Source: Rhizobium sp. CIAT894 (GTDB lineage Bacteria; Pseudomonadota; Alphaproteobacteria; Rhizobiales; Rhizobiaceae). Taken from it: a DNA stretch of 64,000 nt. The notes below the pieces were generated by a model. That model was not told where the DNA came from, did not search any database, and saw only the letters and a list, made by a program, of their open reading frames with translations. The position numbers and the translations under genes were made by a program. Below, piece after piece: positions 51,248 through 58,487 of the stretch. The first letter of the stretch is position 1. Each line of letters starts with the position of its first letter. Location of the stretch: NCBI RefSeq assembly GCF_000172795.2, contig NZ_CP020952.1, positions 558,001 through 622,000 of the forward strand, given 5' to 3'.

Positions 51248-52693
51248 ATGAATATTTCCCTGCTCATAAACGGCGCCGACCGGGCAGCCTCCAGCGGCCG
51301 GACCTATGACCGGATCGACCCCTTCACCGAGAAGCTTGCGAGCCGCGCCGCCGCCGCCAGCCTTGAGGATGTCGCCGCCGCCGTCGACGCCGCTTCCGCC
51401 GCCTTCGGCGCCTGGTCGAAGACCGGGCCCGGCCAGCGCCGCGCCATCCTGATGAAGGCCGCCGACATCATGGATTCGAAAGTGGCCGAATTTACCCGGC
51501 TGATGATCGAGGAGACCGGCGCCACCGCGCCCTGGGCCGGCTTCAACGTCATGCTCGCCGCCAATATCCTGCGCGAGGCGGGCGCGATGACGACGCAGAT
51601 TTCAGGCGAAATCATTCCTTCCGACAAGCCCGGCTCGCTTTCCATGGGCGTCCGGCAGGCGGCCGGCGTGTGCCTGGCAATTGCGCCGTGGAATGCGCCC
51701 GTCATCCTCGCCACCCGCGCCATCGCCATGCCGATCGCCTGCGGCAATACCGTCATCCTCAAGGCATCCGAACAATGCCCGGGCACGCACCGGCTGATCG
51801 CGACAGTGCTGACCGAAGCCGGCCTGCCGGCCGGCGTCATCAATGTTCTGACCAATGCGCCGGAGGATGCGCCAGAGATCGTCAACGCGCTGATCGCCCA
51901 TCCGGCCGTCAGGCGCGTGAACTTCACCGGCTCGACCAAGGTCGGCAAGATCATCGCCGAGACCTGCGGCAAATATCTCAAACCCGCTTTGCTCGAGCTC
52001 GGCGGCAAGGCGCCGCTCGTCATTCTCGACGACGCCGATATCGACGGCGCCGTCAATGCCGCGATTTTCGGCGCCTTCATGCATCAGGGCCAGATCTGCA
52101 TGTCGACGGAGCGGATCATCGTCGACACGGCGATCGCCGATCAGTTCGTCGCCAGACTGGCCGCCCGCGCCAGCCAGCTGCCGGCCGGCGACCCGCGCGG
52201 CCATGTCGTTCTCGGCTCGCTGATCAGCCTCGATGCCGCCAGAAAGATGGAGGAGCTGATCACTGACGCCACCGCCAAGGGCGCAAAACTCGTGGCCGGC
52301 GGCAAGCGCTCCGGCACCGTGGTCGAGGCGACGCTGCTCGATCACGTCACCCCCGACATGCGCGTCTATGCGGAAGAATCCTTCGGCCCCGTCAAGCCGA
52401 TCATTCGCGTCTCCGGCGAGGAGGAGGCCATCCGCATTGCCAACGACACCGAATACGGCCTGTCATCCGCCGTCTTCAGCCGCAACATCCAGCGGGCAAT
52501 GGCGGTTGCGGCACGCATCGAATCCGGCATCTGCCACATCAACGGCCCGACGCTGCACGATGAAGCGCAAATGCCCTTCGGCGGCGTCAAGGGCAGCGGC
52601 TACGGCCGCTTCGGCGGCAAGGCGGCGATCGCCGAATTCACCGACCTGCGCTGGATCACCATCGAGAATTCCGCCCAGCATTATCCCTTCTGA
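51248..52693 (+). CDS. vanillin dehydrogenase-like aldehyde dehydrogenase (copy 2)
   Basis: A 481-residue ALDH, last gene of the operon. SLLINGADRAASSGRTYDRIDP at the N-terminus, APWNAPVILATRAIAMPIACGNTV, LELGGKAPLVILDDADID, FMHQGQICMSTERI (Cys at about residue 284) and FTDLRWITIENSAQHYPF at the C-terminus match vanillin dehydrogenases. It follows calA by 20 bp with AGGAG upstream. Two similar enzymes in one operon may divide vanillin and another aldehyde such as protocatechualdehyde or p-hydroxybenzaldehyde between them. Confidence 0.85.
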   Translation: MNISLLINGADRAASSGRTYDRIDPFTEKLASRAAAASLEDVAAAVDAASAAFGAWSKTGPGQRRAILMKAADIMDSKVAEFTRLMIEETGATAPWAGFNVMLAANILREAGAMTTQISGEIIPSDKPGSLSMGVRQAAGVCLAIAPWNAPVILATRAIAMPIACGNTVILKASEQCPGTHRLIATVLTEAGLPAGVINVLTNAPEDAPEIVNALIAHPAVRRVNFTGSTKVGKIIAETCGKYLKPALLELGGKAPLVILDDADIDGAVNAAIFGAFMHQGQICMSTERIIVDTAIADQFVARLAARASQLPAGDPRGHVVLGSLISLDAARKMEELITDATAKGAKLVAGGKRSGTVVEATLLDHVTPDMRVYAEESFGPVKPIIRVSGEEEAIRIANDTEYGLSSAVFSRNIQRAMAVAARIESGICHINGPTLHDEAQMPFGGVKGSGYGRFGGKAAIAEFTDLRWITIENSAQHYPF

Positions 52694-52735
52694 GGGGCGT
52701 CGGCGGCGCTGCGGCGTGGTCTTGAAAGCATGATT

Positions 52736-52770
52736 GCGCCGCAACGGCTATGGCGGTTGCGGCGCGTTTT
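52736..52770 (+). terminator. intrinsic terminator of the vdh-liv-calA-vdh operon
   Basis: GCGCCGCAAC and GTTGCGGCGC form a perfect 10-bp GC-rich stem with a 10-base loop, followed after one base by TTTT, 43 bp past the last stop codon. A classic Rho-independent structure. Confidence 0.8.
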
Positions 52771-52779
52771 ACCCGAACC

Positions 52780-52890
52780 TAAAGCGCGTCGCAATCTTTC
52801 AGATTCGCTCCTCGCGCTTTAGGTCTTTGTTTTACGCATGTCGTTCTCGCAAAACCGCTGGACACTTTTGCGCGACATGCTTTAAAGCGC
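52780..52890. repeat. rhizobial intergenic mosaic (RIME-like) element
   Basis: Two adjacent imperfect hairpins: AAAGCGCG (52781) with CGCGCTTT (52813-52820), and GCATGTCG (52836-52843) with CGACATGC (52873-52880), then a further AAAGCGC. The layout and wording resemble the short mosaic elements scattered through rhizobial genomes. It is unrelated in sequence to the 26.8-29.4 kb palindromes. Confidence 0.7.
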
Positions 52891-53001
52891 CTTCGCTCCA
52901 GGAGTTGAGGCGGGCGTCGTCACGATCCAGGCCAAAAAGGAGCTTTGCCGATCGTGCCTTGTCGGGTTTAGCGTTGCCTTAAACAAACTGTGCAAGGGTA
53001 G

Positions 53002-55287
53002 ATGCCTGTTATCTACACCGGCGGCCTGATGAAGTTTCGAAGACATCCAAAGGTAGCGCGCGGCTTTGTGGGCGCTGTCATGCGCCATGCCAGCGCATTT
53101 GCTCCAGCAATATTTGCGGCCGCCATCGCCGTCATCGTCGTCTGGGTGGCAACGAACTGGCGGCTGGAGCGATCGCTCGCCGATGAACGCGCGGTGGTCG
53201 CCGGCGAGCTTGCCACCATATCCTCCCGGCTTCAGACGAACCTCAACGGCAATGTGAAGCTGCTGCAGGGCCTGGCGGCGGGGATCACCGTCAATCCGGA
53301 GATGGGCCAGGACGCATTTTCCAAACTTGCCGCTGAGATCCTGCAGCCCGATTCACAATTGCGCAGCTTTGCCGCCGCACCCGGCATGGTCGTCAAATGG
53401 GTCTATCCGGAAAAGGGCAATGAAAAGGCGATCGGCCTCGACTACCGGACGAATGAGAAGCAACGGCCTGCCGCGATGCTGGCGCGCAACACCCACAATA
53501 TCGTGCTGACAGGCCCTGTCGAGCTTATCCAGGGTGGAACGGCTTTCGTGGTCAGGTGCCCGATCTATCTCAACGACGGAACGAGCCAGGTCTTTTGGGG
53601 GCTTCTTTCCGGCATCGTCGATATTCCGAGGCTCTTCGGGGAAAGCGGCCTTGGCTCGAGCGAGCTTGAGATCGCCATCAGCACCGTACCGGAGCCGAAT
53701 TCGCCCAAACAAGTTTTTCTCGGCAGCCTGGACACTTTTTCGAAGCAGCCGGTGGTGACCTCCGTCGACATGACCTATGGCCGATGGACCCTGGTCGCCG
53801 TGCCCAAGCACGGATGGGCCCCGTATAACGGGCTCGGCACTTTCGAGTTCTATGCGAGCCTGTTGTCCCTCTGTGTCGTCGCGCCGATGATCTGGGTCGG
53901 CTTTCTTACCAAATCACGCCAGAGAACCATCGAAAAGCTTCGCCTGCACAAGAAAAAGCTCGTTCGCGCCCGCCAGCGGCTGGAATATCTGTCGTTGCAT
54001 GACGCGCTGACCGGGCTTCCCAATCGACGGTTTATCGACCGGATGATCGCCCAGCCGCCGAGACCCGGTGCGGACGATTGCCTGATCCTGATCCATATCG
54101 ACCTCGATCGTTTCAAGGAGATCAACGACACCAAAGGCCATGCCGGAGGCGACACGGTCTTGCAGACAACGGCTTTCCGCCTTGCCGAACTGGCCGGCCC
54201 GAACGATGTCGCGGCTCGGATCGGTGGCGATGAGTTCATCTTCGCCAGCTGGAGCAGCGATCCCGCGCCGAAAGCCAACGGACTGGTCCAGCAGATCGTC
54301 GAGACGCTTGAGCAACCCCTCTTCATCGATGGTGCGGAATGTGTGGTCGGGGCCAGCGCCGGCGTCGCCTGGGAAACCGGGCAGGGGCGCGGCCGCGACC
54401 TTGGCCAATTGCTTCTGAATGCCGATCTGGCTCTGTACGAGGCGAAGAAGACGGGCCGCGGCCGCGCGGCGATTTTCACCGAGGAGCTGCGCAGCGCGGC
54501 GATCCAGTCGAAGGAACTGGCGGATGAATTCGATCATGCGCTCGACAGCGATGAACTCGTTGCATTCTTCCAGCCGCAATTCGATGCCAATACATTGGCG
54601 ATTGCCGGCGTCGAGGCCCTTGCCCGCTGGGATCACCCGCGAAAAGGCCTGCTCGGGCCGAACGCATTTCTCGATGTCGCCGAAAGGCTGGGGCGCAGCG
54701 GCGACATGGACAGGCTGATCCTGCAAAAGGCGCTGTTCGAGCTGACACGATGGGACAGTTTGGGAATGCAGATCCCGCGTGTCTCGGTGAACATATCGGC
54801 GCGCCGGCTGGCGCAGGCCGATCTGCTGGCCGAGCTCTCCGCGCTTCCGGTTGCAAGGGGCCGGCTCTGTTTCGAGCTGCTCGAGACAATCTCCTTCGAC
54901 CATCTTCAACCCGTTCTCAGCGAGATCATTCCCGCCGTCAAACAGCTTGGCATCGAAATCGAGATCGATGATTTCGGCACCGACCATGCCAGCATCGTCA
55001 GCCTGCTTCGATTTGAGCCACGCAGGCTGAAGATCGATCGGGAGATCATCAAGCCGATTATCGCCTCTCCCTCTCAGCGCCGCCTGGTCTCCTCGATCAT
55101 CGAAATCGGCCGATCACAGAATATCGACATCGTTGCCGAGGGCGTGGAGACAATGGAGCATGCGAAGATCCTGAAAGATCTCGGTTGCCATCTGCTGCAA
55201 GGTTACGCTCTGGCGCGGCCGATGAGCTCGCAGCAGCTGATCGAATTTTGCCAAATGAAGGACAGGGGACTGACAGGGGCAGGCTGA
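53002..55287 (+). CDS. membrane GGDEF-EAL protein with periplasmic CHASE-type sensor
   Basis: 761 residues. Membrane segments near residues 32-50 and 290-310 bracket a periplasmic domain of CHASE type (LRSFAAAPGMVVKWVYPEKGNEKAIGLDYR). The GGDEF domain has an intact RIGGDEF (about 408-412). The EAL domain has VEALARW, KIDREI and VAEGVET, but the loop-6 motif reads DDFGTDHAS instead of DDFGTGYS, and the metal-site E-T-x-S segment is altered (LLETISFD), so phosphodiesterase activity may be weak. ATG 53002 has AAGGG close by; ATG 53029 is an alternative. Confidence 0.88.
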   Translation: MPVIYTGGLMKFRRHPKVARGFVGAVMRHASAFAPAIFAAAIAVIVVWVATNWRLERSLADERAVVAGELATISSRLQTNLNGNVKLLQGLAAGITVNPEMGQDAFSKLAAEILQPDSQLRSFAAAPGMVVKWVYPEKGNEKAIGLDYRTNEKQRPAAMLARNTHNIVLTGPVELIQGGTAFVVRCPIYLNDGTSQVFWGLLSGIVDIPRLFGESGLGSSELEIAISTVPEPNSPKQVFLGSLDTFSKQPVVTSVDMTYGRWTLVAVPKHGWAPYNGLGTFEFYASLLSLCVVAPMIWVGFLTKSRQRTIEKLRLHKKKLVRARQRLEYLSLHDALTGLPNRRFIDRMIAQPPRPGADDCLILIHIDLDRFKEINDTKGHAGGDTVLQTTAFRLAELAGPNDVAARIGGDEFIFASWSSDPAPKANGLVQQIVETLEQPLFIDGAECVVGASAGVAWETGQGRGRDLGQLLLNADLALYEAKKTGRGRAAIFTEELRSAAIQSKELADEFDHALDSDELVAFFQPQFDANTLAIAGVEALARWDHPRKGLLGPNAFLDVAERLGRSGDMDRLILQKALFELTRWDSLGMQIPRVSVNISARRLAQADLLAELSALPVARGRLCFELLETISFDHLQPVLSEIIPAVKQLGIEIEIDDFGTDHASIVSLLRFEPRRLKIDREIIKPIIASPSQRRLVSSIIEIGRSQNIDIVAEGVETMEHAKILKDLGCHLLQGYALARPMSSQQLIEFCQMKDRGLTGAG

Positions 55288-55307
55288 TCGCTCGCCTGCT
55301 TGACAGA

Positions 55308-55889
55308 TTAGACCGAGAAACCGTCCAATGCGTCGGCGAGCTTCAGCCACAGATCGTGGGGAGGCGAAGGAATGGGCCGCGAATCCTCATCGGAGATCCG
55401 AATTGCGAAAGCGGTCTCATCCCGCGTGAAAGCCGTCAGCATCCGGCGAAATTTCGCCGCCCTATCGGTAAACTGATCCGAACCCTGCTCTCCCAGCACC
55501 GTGCGCACCGTTGCAATGGCCAGATTGAAATTCTTCTGCAACGGCCCGAAGGCGCCGCGGTGCTTCTCCCGCACGCGGCGATGCAGATCTCCCTGGGCGA
55601 GAGCGGTCATCGCATCGTTGAAATCATGTAAATTATCGCCGATCGAACCGATCAGCTGGTTGAGGAGGGCGGCCGAACGGCCGAGATCCGGGTCGGCATA
55701 ATCGGCATGCATGCGCCGCGTCAGATCTCCGCTCATGACGGCCGTCGCCAAGGCCGCGATCTCGGCGCAGAACCTGGCTTTCTGCTCGTTGAGATCGGTT
55801 GACGCTTCGATGGTTTCGGTATCCTGGGAATCCCGATCCTGGTACGTCTTATTCCGCCCGGAGCCGTTCGTTATCTCGACCATGCCCAC
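55308..55889 (-). CDS. soluble double-HAMP protein of unknown function
   Basis: A 193-residue cytoplasmic protein without membrane segments. Two HAMP-like modules in tandem can be read: IAALATAVMSGDLTRRM...LLNQLIGSI (about 43-90) and FNDAMTALAQGDLHRRV...LQKNFNLAI (about 93-135). There is no attached kinase, cyclase or methyl-accepting domain; the last 60 residues are not recognised. Poly-HAMP segments normally lie inside chemoreceptors, so it may be a remnant or a free regulator of a neighbouring signalling protein. It is convergent with the GGDEF-EAL gene, with 20 bp between stops. Confidence 0.65.
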   Translation of the reverse strand: MGMVEITNGSGRNKTYQDRDSQDTETIEASTDLNEQKARFCAEIAALATAVMSGDLTRRMHADYADPDLGRSAALLNQLIGSIGDNLHDFNDAMTALAQGDLHRRVREKHRGAFGPLQKNFNLAIATVRTVLGEQGSDQFTDRAAKFRRMLTAFTRDETAFAIRISDEDSRPIPSPPHDLWLKLADALDGFSV

Positions 55890-56277
55890 CCAAGCCTTAG
55901 CGCAATGCCGCGCGGCCGCATGACCCGCCGCGGATCATAAGCGCACAATTGCGATCTACCATGTCGTTTTCCATCTGCCTGCTGCCCCCCGCGGCGGTCG
56001 CAGCCGGACGGGTTATCCCAACCGGCAGCGCGCGACCCCATCCAATGCCGCAACGCTTAAAAAAGCCCTTCGACCTTGGCGCGGCCAGTTCTTTGGCGCG
56101 TAAAACGGATAGTATCGACGTATTTTGATTGGACAGCGGCCTGCAACGGCAGGCCTTGCGGCAAAGGCTGAAGCGCCGCGGTTGGGGCCGGCTGTCTTTC
56201 AACGTCAGAAATTTCCGGGAACCTTTTCGATCGATCTGCATCCAATGCTCGCTTCCATCCGACAAAGGAGACAGATC
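55890..56277. other. intergenic, about 390 bp, no gene seen
   Basis: Divergent promoters for the HAMP gene and the DUF4142 operon must lie here. The frame leading into the DUF4142 gene is open from 56,125 but has no signal peptide at that start and no ribosome site. No repeat or RNA gene is evident. Confidence 0.45.
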
Positions 56278-56799
56278 ATGTTCAAGCAAATTCTAGGCGC
56301 AACCTTCATCGCAGCATTGCTCGGCACCGCCTCGATCGCTGCCGATGCCAAGCCGACCGACCCTCAGATCGCCCATATCGCCTATACGGCGGGGCAGATC
56401 GATGTGACTGCCGCGGAGCAGGCGTTGAAGAAAAGCAAGAATGCCGAGGTCATCGAATTCGCCAAGACCATGGAGCGCGACCATAAGGCCGTCAACGATC
56501 AGGCGCTCGCGCTCGTCAAAAAGCTGAAGGTGACGCCTGAGGACAACAAGATCAGCCAGTCGCTCTCGACCCAGGCGAGCAAGGAACTGACGACGCTCGG
56601 CGCCCTCGATGGCGCGGCCTTCGACAAGGCCTATATCGAAAACGAGGTCGCTTATCACAAATCGGTCAACGATGCGCTCGCCAAGGTGCTGATCCCTTCG
56701 GCTCAGAACAAGGAGCTGAAATCGCTGCTGGAAACGGGCCTCACCCTGTTCAAGCAGCACCAGATGCATGCCGAGCATCTTGCTTCGATGATCAAGTAG
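56278..56799 (+). CDS. DUF4142 secreted four-helix protein
   Basis: A 173-residue periplasmic protein with a Sec signal (MFKQILGATFIAALLGTASIAADA) and the ferritin-like helical DUF4142 domain: TAGQIDVTAAEQALKKSKNAEVIEFAKTMERDHKAVN and AYIENEVAYHKSVNDAL, with conserved His residues. ATG 56278 has AAAGGAGAC before it. First gene of a three-gene operon with a cupredoxin and an ECF sigma factor. The family's molecular role is unknown; links to copper or oxidative stress are suggested by the neighbours. Confidence 0.85.
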   Translation: MFKQILGATFIAALLGTASIAADAKPTDPQIAHIAYTAGQIDVTAAEQALKKSKNAEVIEFAKTMERDHKAVNDQALALVKKLKVTPEDNKISQSLSTQASKELTTLGALDGAAFDKAYIENEVAYHKSVNDALAKVLIPSAQNKELKSLLETGLTLFKQHQMHAEHLASMIK

Positions 56800-56806
56800 G
56801 TCAGCG

Positions 56807-57133
56807 ATGGGCCGGCTTATCAAGGTGCTGCGGCTTCCCTTGCTGCTTGCGCTGCTGTGTGTAGGCGTCAGTGCCGCTTCGGCGGGGGAATATCAGGTCA
56901 CCATCGCGGGCATGAAATTCGGCTCAGCACCTGCCGAGTTGCATGTCGGCGATGTGATCATCTGGCGGAACGATGATATATTCCGGCACACGGCGACGGC
57001 TCGCGACAAAAGCTTCGATATCGATCTGCCGCCAAAATCGGAAGCGCGGATGACGGTCAGCCGGGCGGGAGCGGTCGATTTCTATTGCCGTTTTCATCCC
57101 GCCATGACGGGCAAACTGGACGTCCGGCCATAG
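56807..57133 (+). CDS. periplasmic cupredoxin (amicyanin/plastocyanin-like)
   Basis: A 108-residue type 1 copper protein with an N-terminal signal peptide (LLLALLCVGVSAASA). Ligands are visible: His in FRHTATA and the Cys-His-Met cluster in FYCRFHPAMTGKL. It starts 7 bp after the DUF4142 gene. It probably carries electrons or binds copper in the periplasm; the redox partner is not identifiable. Confidence 0.88.
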   Translation: MGRLIKVLRLPLLLALLCVGVSAASAGEYQVTIAGMKFGSAPAELHVGDVIIWRNDDIFRHTATARDKSFDIDLPPKSEARMTVSRAGAVDFYCRFHPAMTGKLDVRP

Positions 57134-57167
57134 GGCCGGGCTCCGATCGAACAAGGCGGAGATTTGC

Positions 57168-57881
57168 ATGGCAGCCATTCCGGTTCCGGTCGCCCGACAC
57201 CGGCAGCACATATCGACGCTATCGGACGCCGAGCTCGTGCCCCTCGCAAAGCAGGGCGACGAACCCGCCATTCGCGCCATTGTCCAGCGCCACAACCAGC
57301 GTCTGTTCCGCACCGCGCGCGCCGTCATCCGCAACGATGGGGAGGCGGAAGATGTCGTGCAGGCTGCCTATGTCAAGGCCTTCACCAATCTGGCGACCTT
57401 CCGCGGTGAGGCCGAGCTTTCGACATGGCTGACCCGGATCACGCTCAACGAGGCTCTGGGCCGCGTGCGCCGACAGAAGAAGAACACCACTACGCTCGAG
57501 GAAATCGACATGCAGACGACGTCGCCGGGCGGCGAAGTGCTCCAGTTTCCATCCTCACTCTCCGCAACCGATCCGGAAACCGAGCTGTCGCGGAGCCAGG
57601 CGCGCCAGCTCCTCGAACATGCAGTCGACGAACTGCCGGATGAATTTCGCGCCATCTTCGTGCTGCGTGATGTCGAAGGCATGAGCACCGAAGAGGCCGC
57701 ATCCTATCTCCGCATCAGGCCCGAAACCGCCAAGACACGGCTGCACCGGGCGCGAAAGATGATGCGTCAGTCGATCGAAAAACGGCTCTCCGGCGCATTT
57801 CAGGCGCTGTTCCCCTTCGATGGCGCCCGCTGCGCTTCCATGGCCGATCGCGTCATCGCGGCGCTTCGGCAGCCGTCATGA
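57168..57881 (+). CDS. ECF-type RNA polymerase sigma factor
   Basis: A 237-residue sigma-70-family factor with region 2 (LVPLAKQGDEPAIRAIVQRHNQRLFRTARAVI...EAEDVVQAAYVKAF, TFRGEAELSTWLTRI) and region 4 (LPDEFRAIFVLRDVEGMSTEEAASYLRIRPETAKTRLHRARKMM). It has a 40-residue C-terminal tail. No anti-sigma gene with a zinc-binding or membrane domain follows, so control may be through the periplasmic neighbours, the tail or transcription. Start has GGAG. Operon gap to the cupredoxin gene is 34 bp. Confidence 0.9.
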   Translation: MAAIPVPVARHRQHISTLSDAELVPLAKQGDEPAIRAIVQRHNQRLFRTARAVIRNDGEAEDVVQAAYVKAFTNLATFRGEAELSTWLTRITLNEALGRVRRQKKNTTTLEEIDMQTTSPGGEVLQFPSSLSATDPETELSRSQARQLLEHAVDELPDEFRAIFVLRDVEGMSTEEAASYLRIRPETAKTRLHRARKMMRQSIEKRLSGAFQALFPFDGARCASMADRVIAALRQPS

Positions 57882-57917
57882 TATCTCGCAACAAGGTCCC
57901 GTACTCGCCGACCAATC

Positions 57918-58124
57918 CTATGCCCCCGTCAGCGAGGAGCAGGCTTGCAGCGCACCGGTTAGTCTATCGAGTTCGTCCAAAACGTTTCGGATCCGGGCAC
58001 GTGCCTGGAGCATCTGATCCATCTCCGGATCGCCGGACGGTTGGCCTGGGACCTGCGGGTCGTGAAGCTCCATCGACGTGCTGGGAGCCGGATTTGGAAA
58101 GAGGATGATTTCAGCCATTTGCAT
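57918..58124 (-). CDS. small hypothetical protein
   Basis: A 66-68 residue frame starting MQMAEIILFPNPAPS (ATG at 58124 or 58118), with a helical C-terminal half (LQARARIRNVLDELDRLTGALQA). The codon bias is genome-like and the composition protein-like, but the ribosome site is weak. It is convergent with the ECF sigma gene. Function unknown. Confidence 0.45.
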   Translation of the reverse strand: MQMAEIILFPNPAPSTSMELHDPQVPGQPSGDPEMDQMLQARARIRNVLDELDRLTGALQACSSLTGA

Positions 58125-58487
58125 TCTTTGTTTCGTTGTTCTGGCGGATAGGAAACGCTCATGTCTCCGGATCCGATGGCTTAAAGGGATGCGGCCTATT
58201 TCATGCCGATCGCCCGGAACATCCTCGCTATTCATTGGAGCGAGTTGCCTGTGTTCGTGAGGCCATAAACACCGCCTCAGCCTTAACAAATTCCTATTTT
58301 TGCGCTGGCCGGAATTCCCATGACAGCTTTACTGCGCCAAGTGGATAGGGCTGCGACAATCGCACATTTTCAGATCGCGGCGCCATCGGCTCCTGCCGCT
58401 CGGCAAACGCTCTCGGCCGAGCGCCGCAGATTTCGCAGCCTCGTGCAGGGCAGCAACCGCGCCTGTATCATCATTTTCCAGCGGCGT

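Noticed and set aside
56215..56277. GGAACC upstream of the DUF4142 gene as an EcfG-type -35 element
   Set aside because: No matching CGTT-like -10 at 16-17 bp spacing could be found, so the motif alone is not enough.
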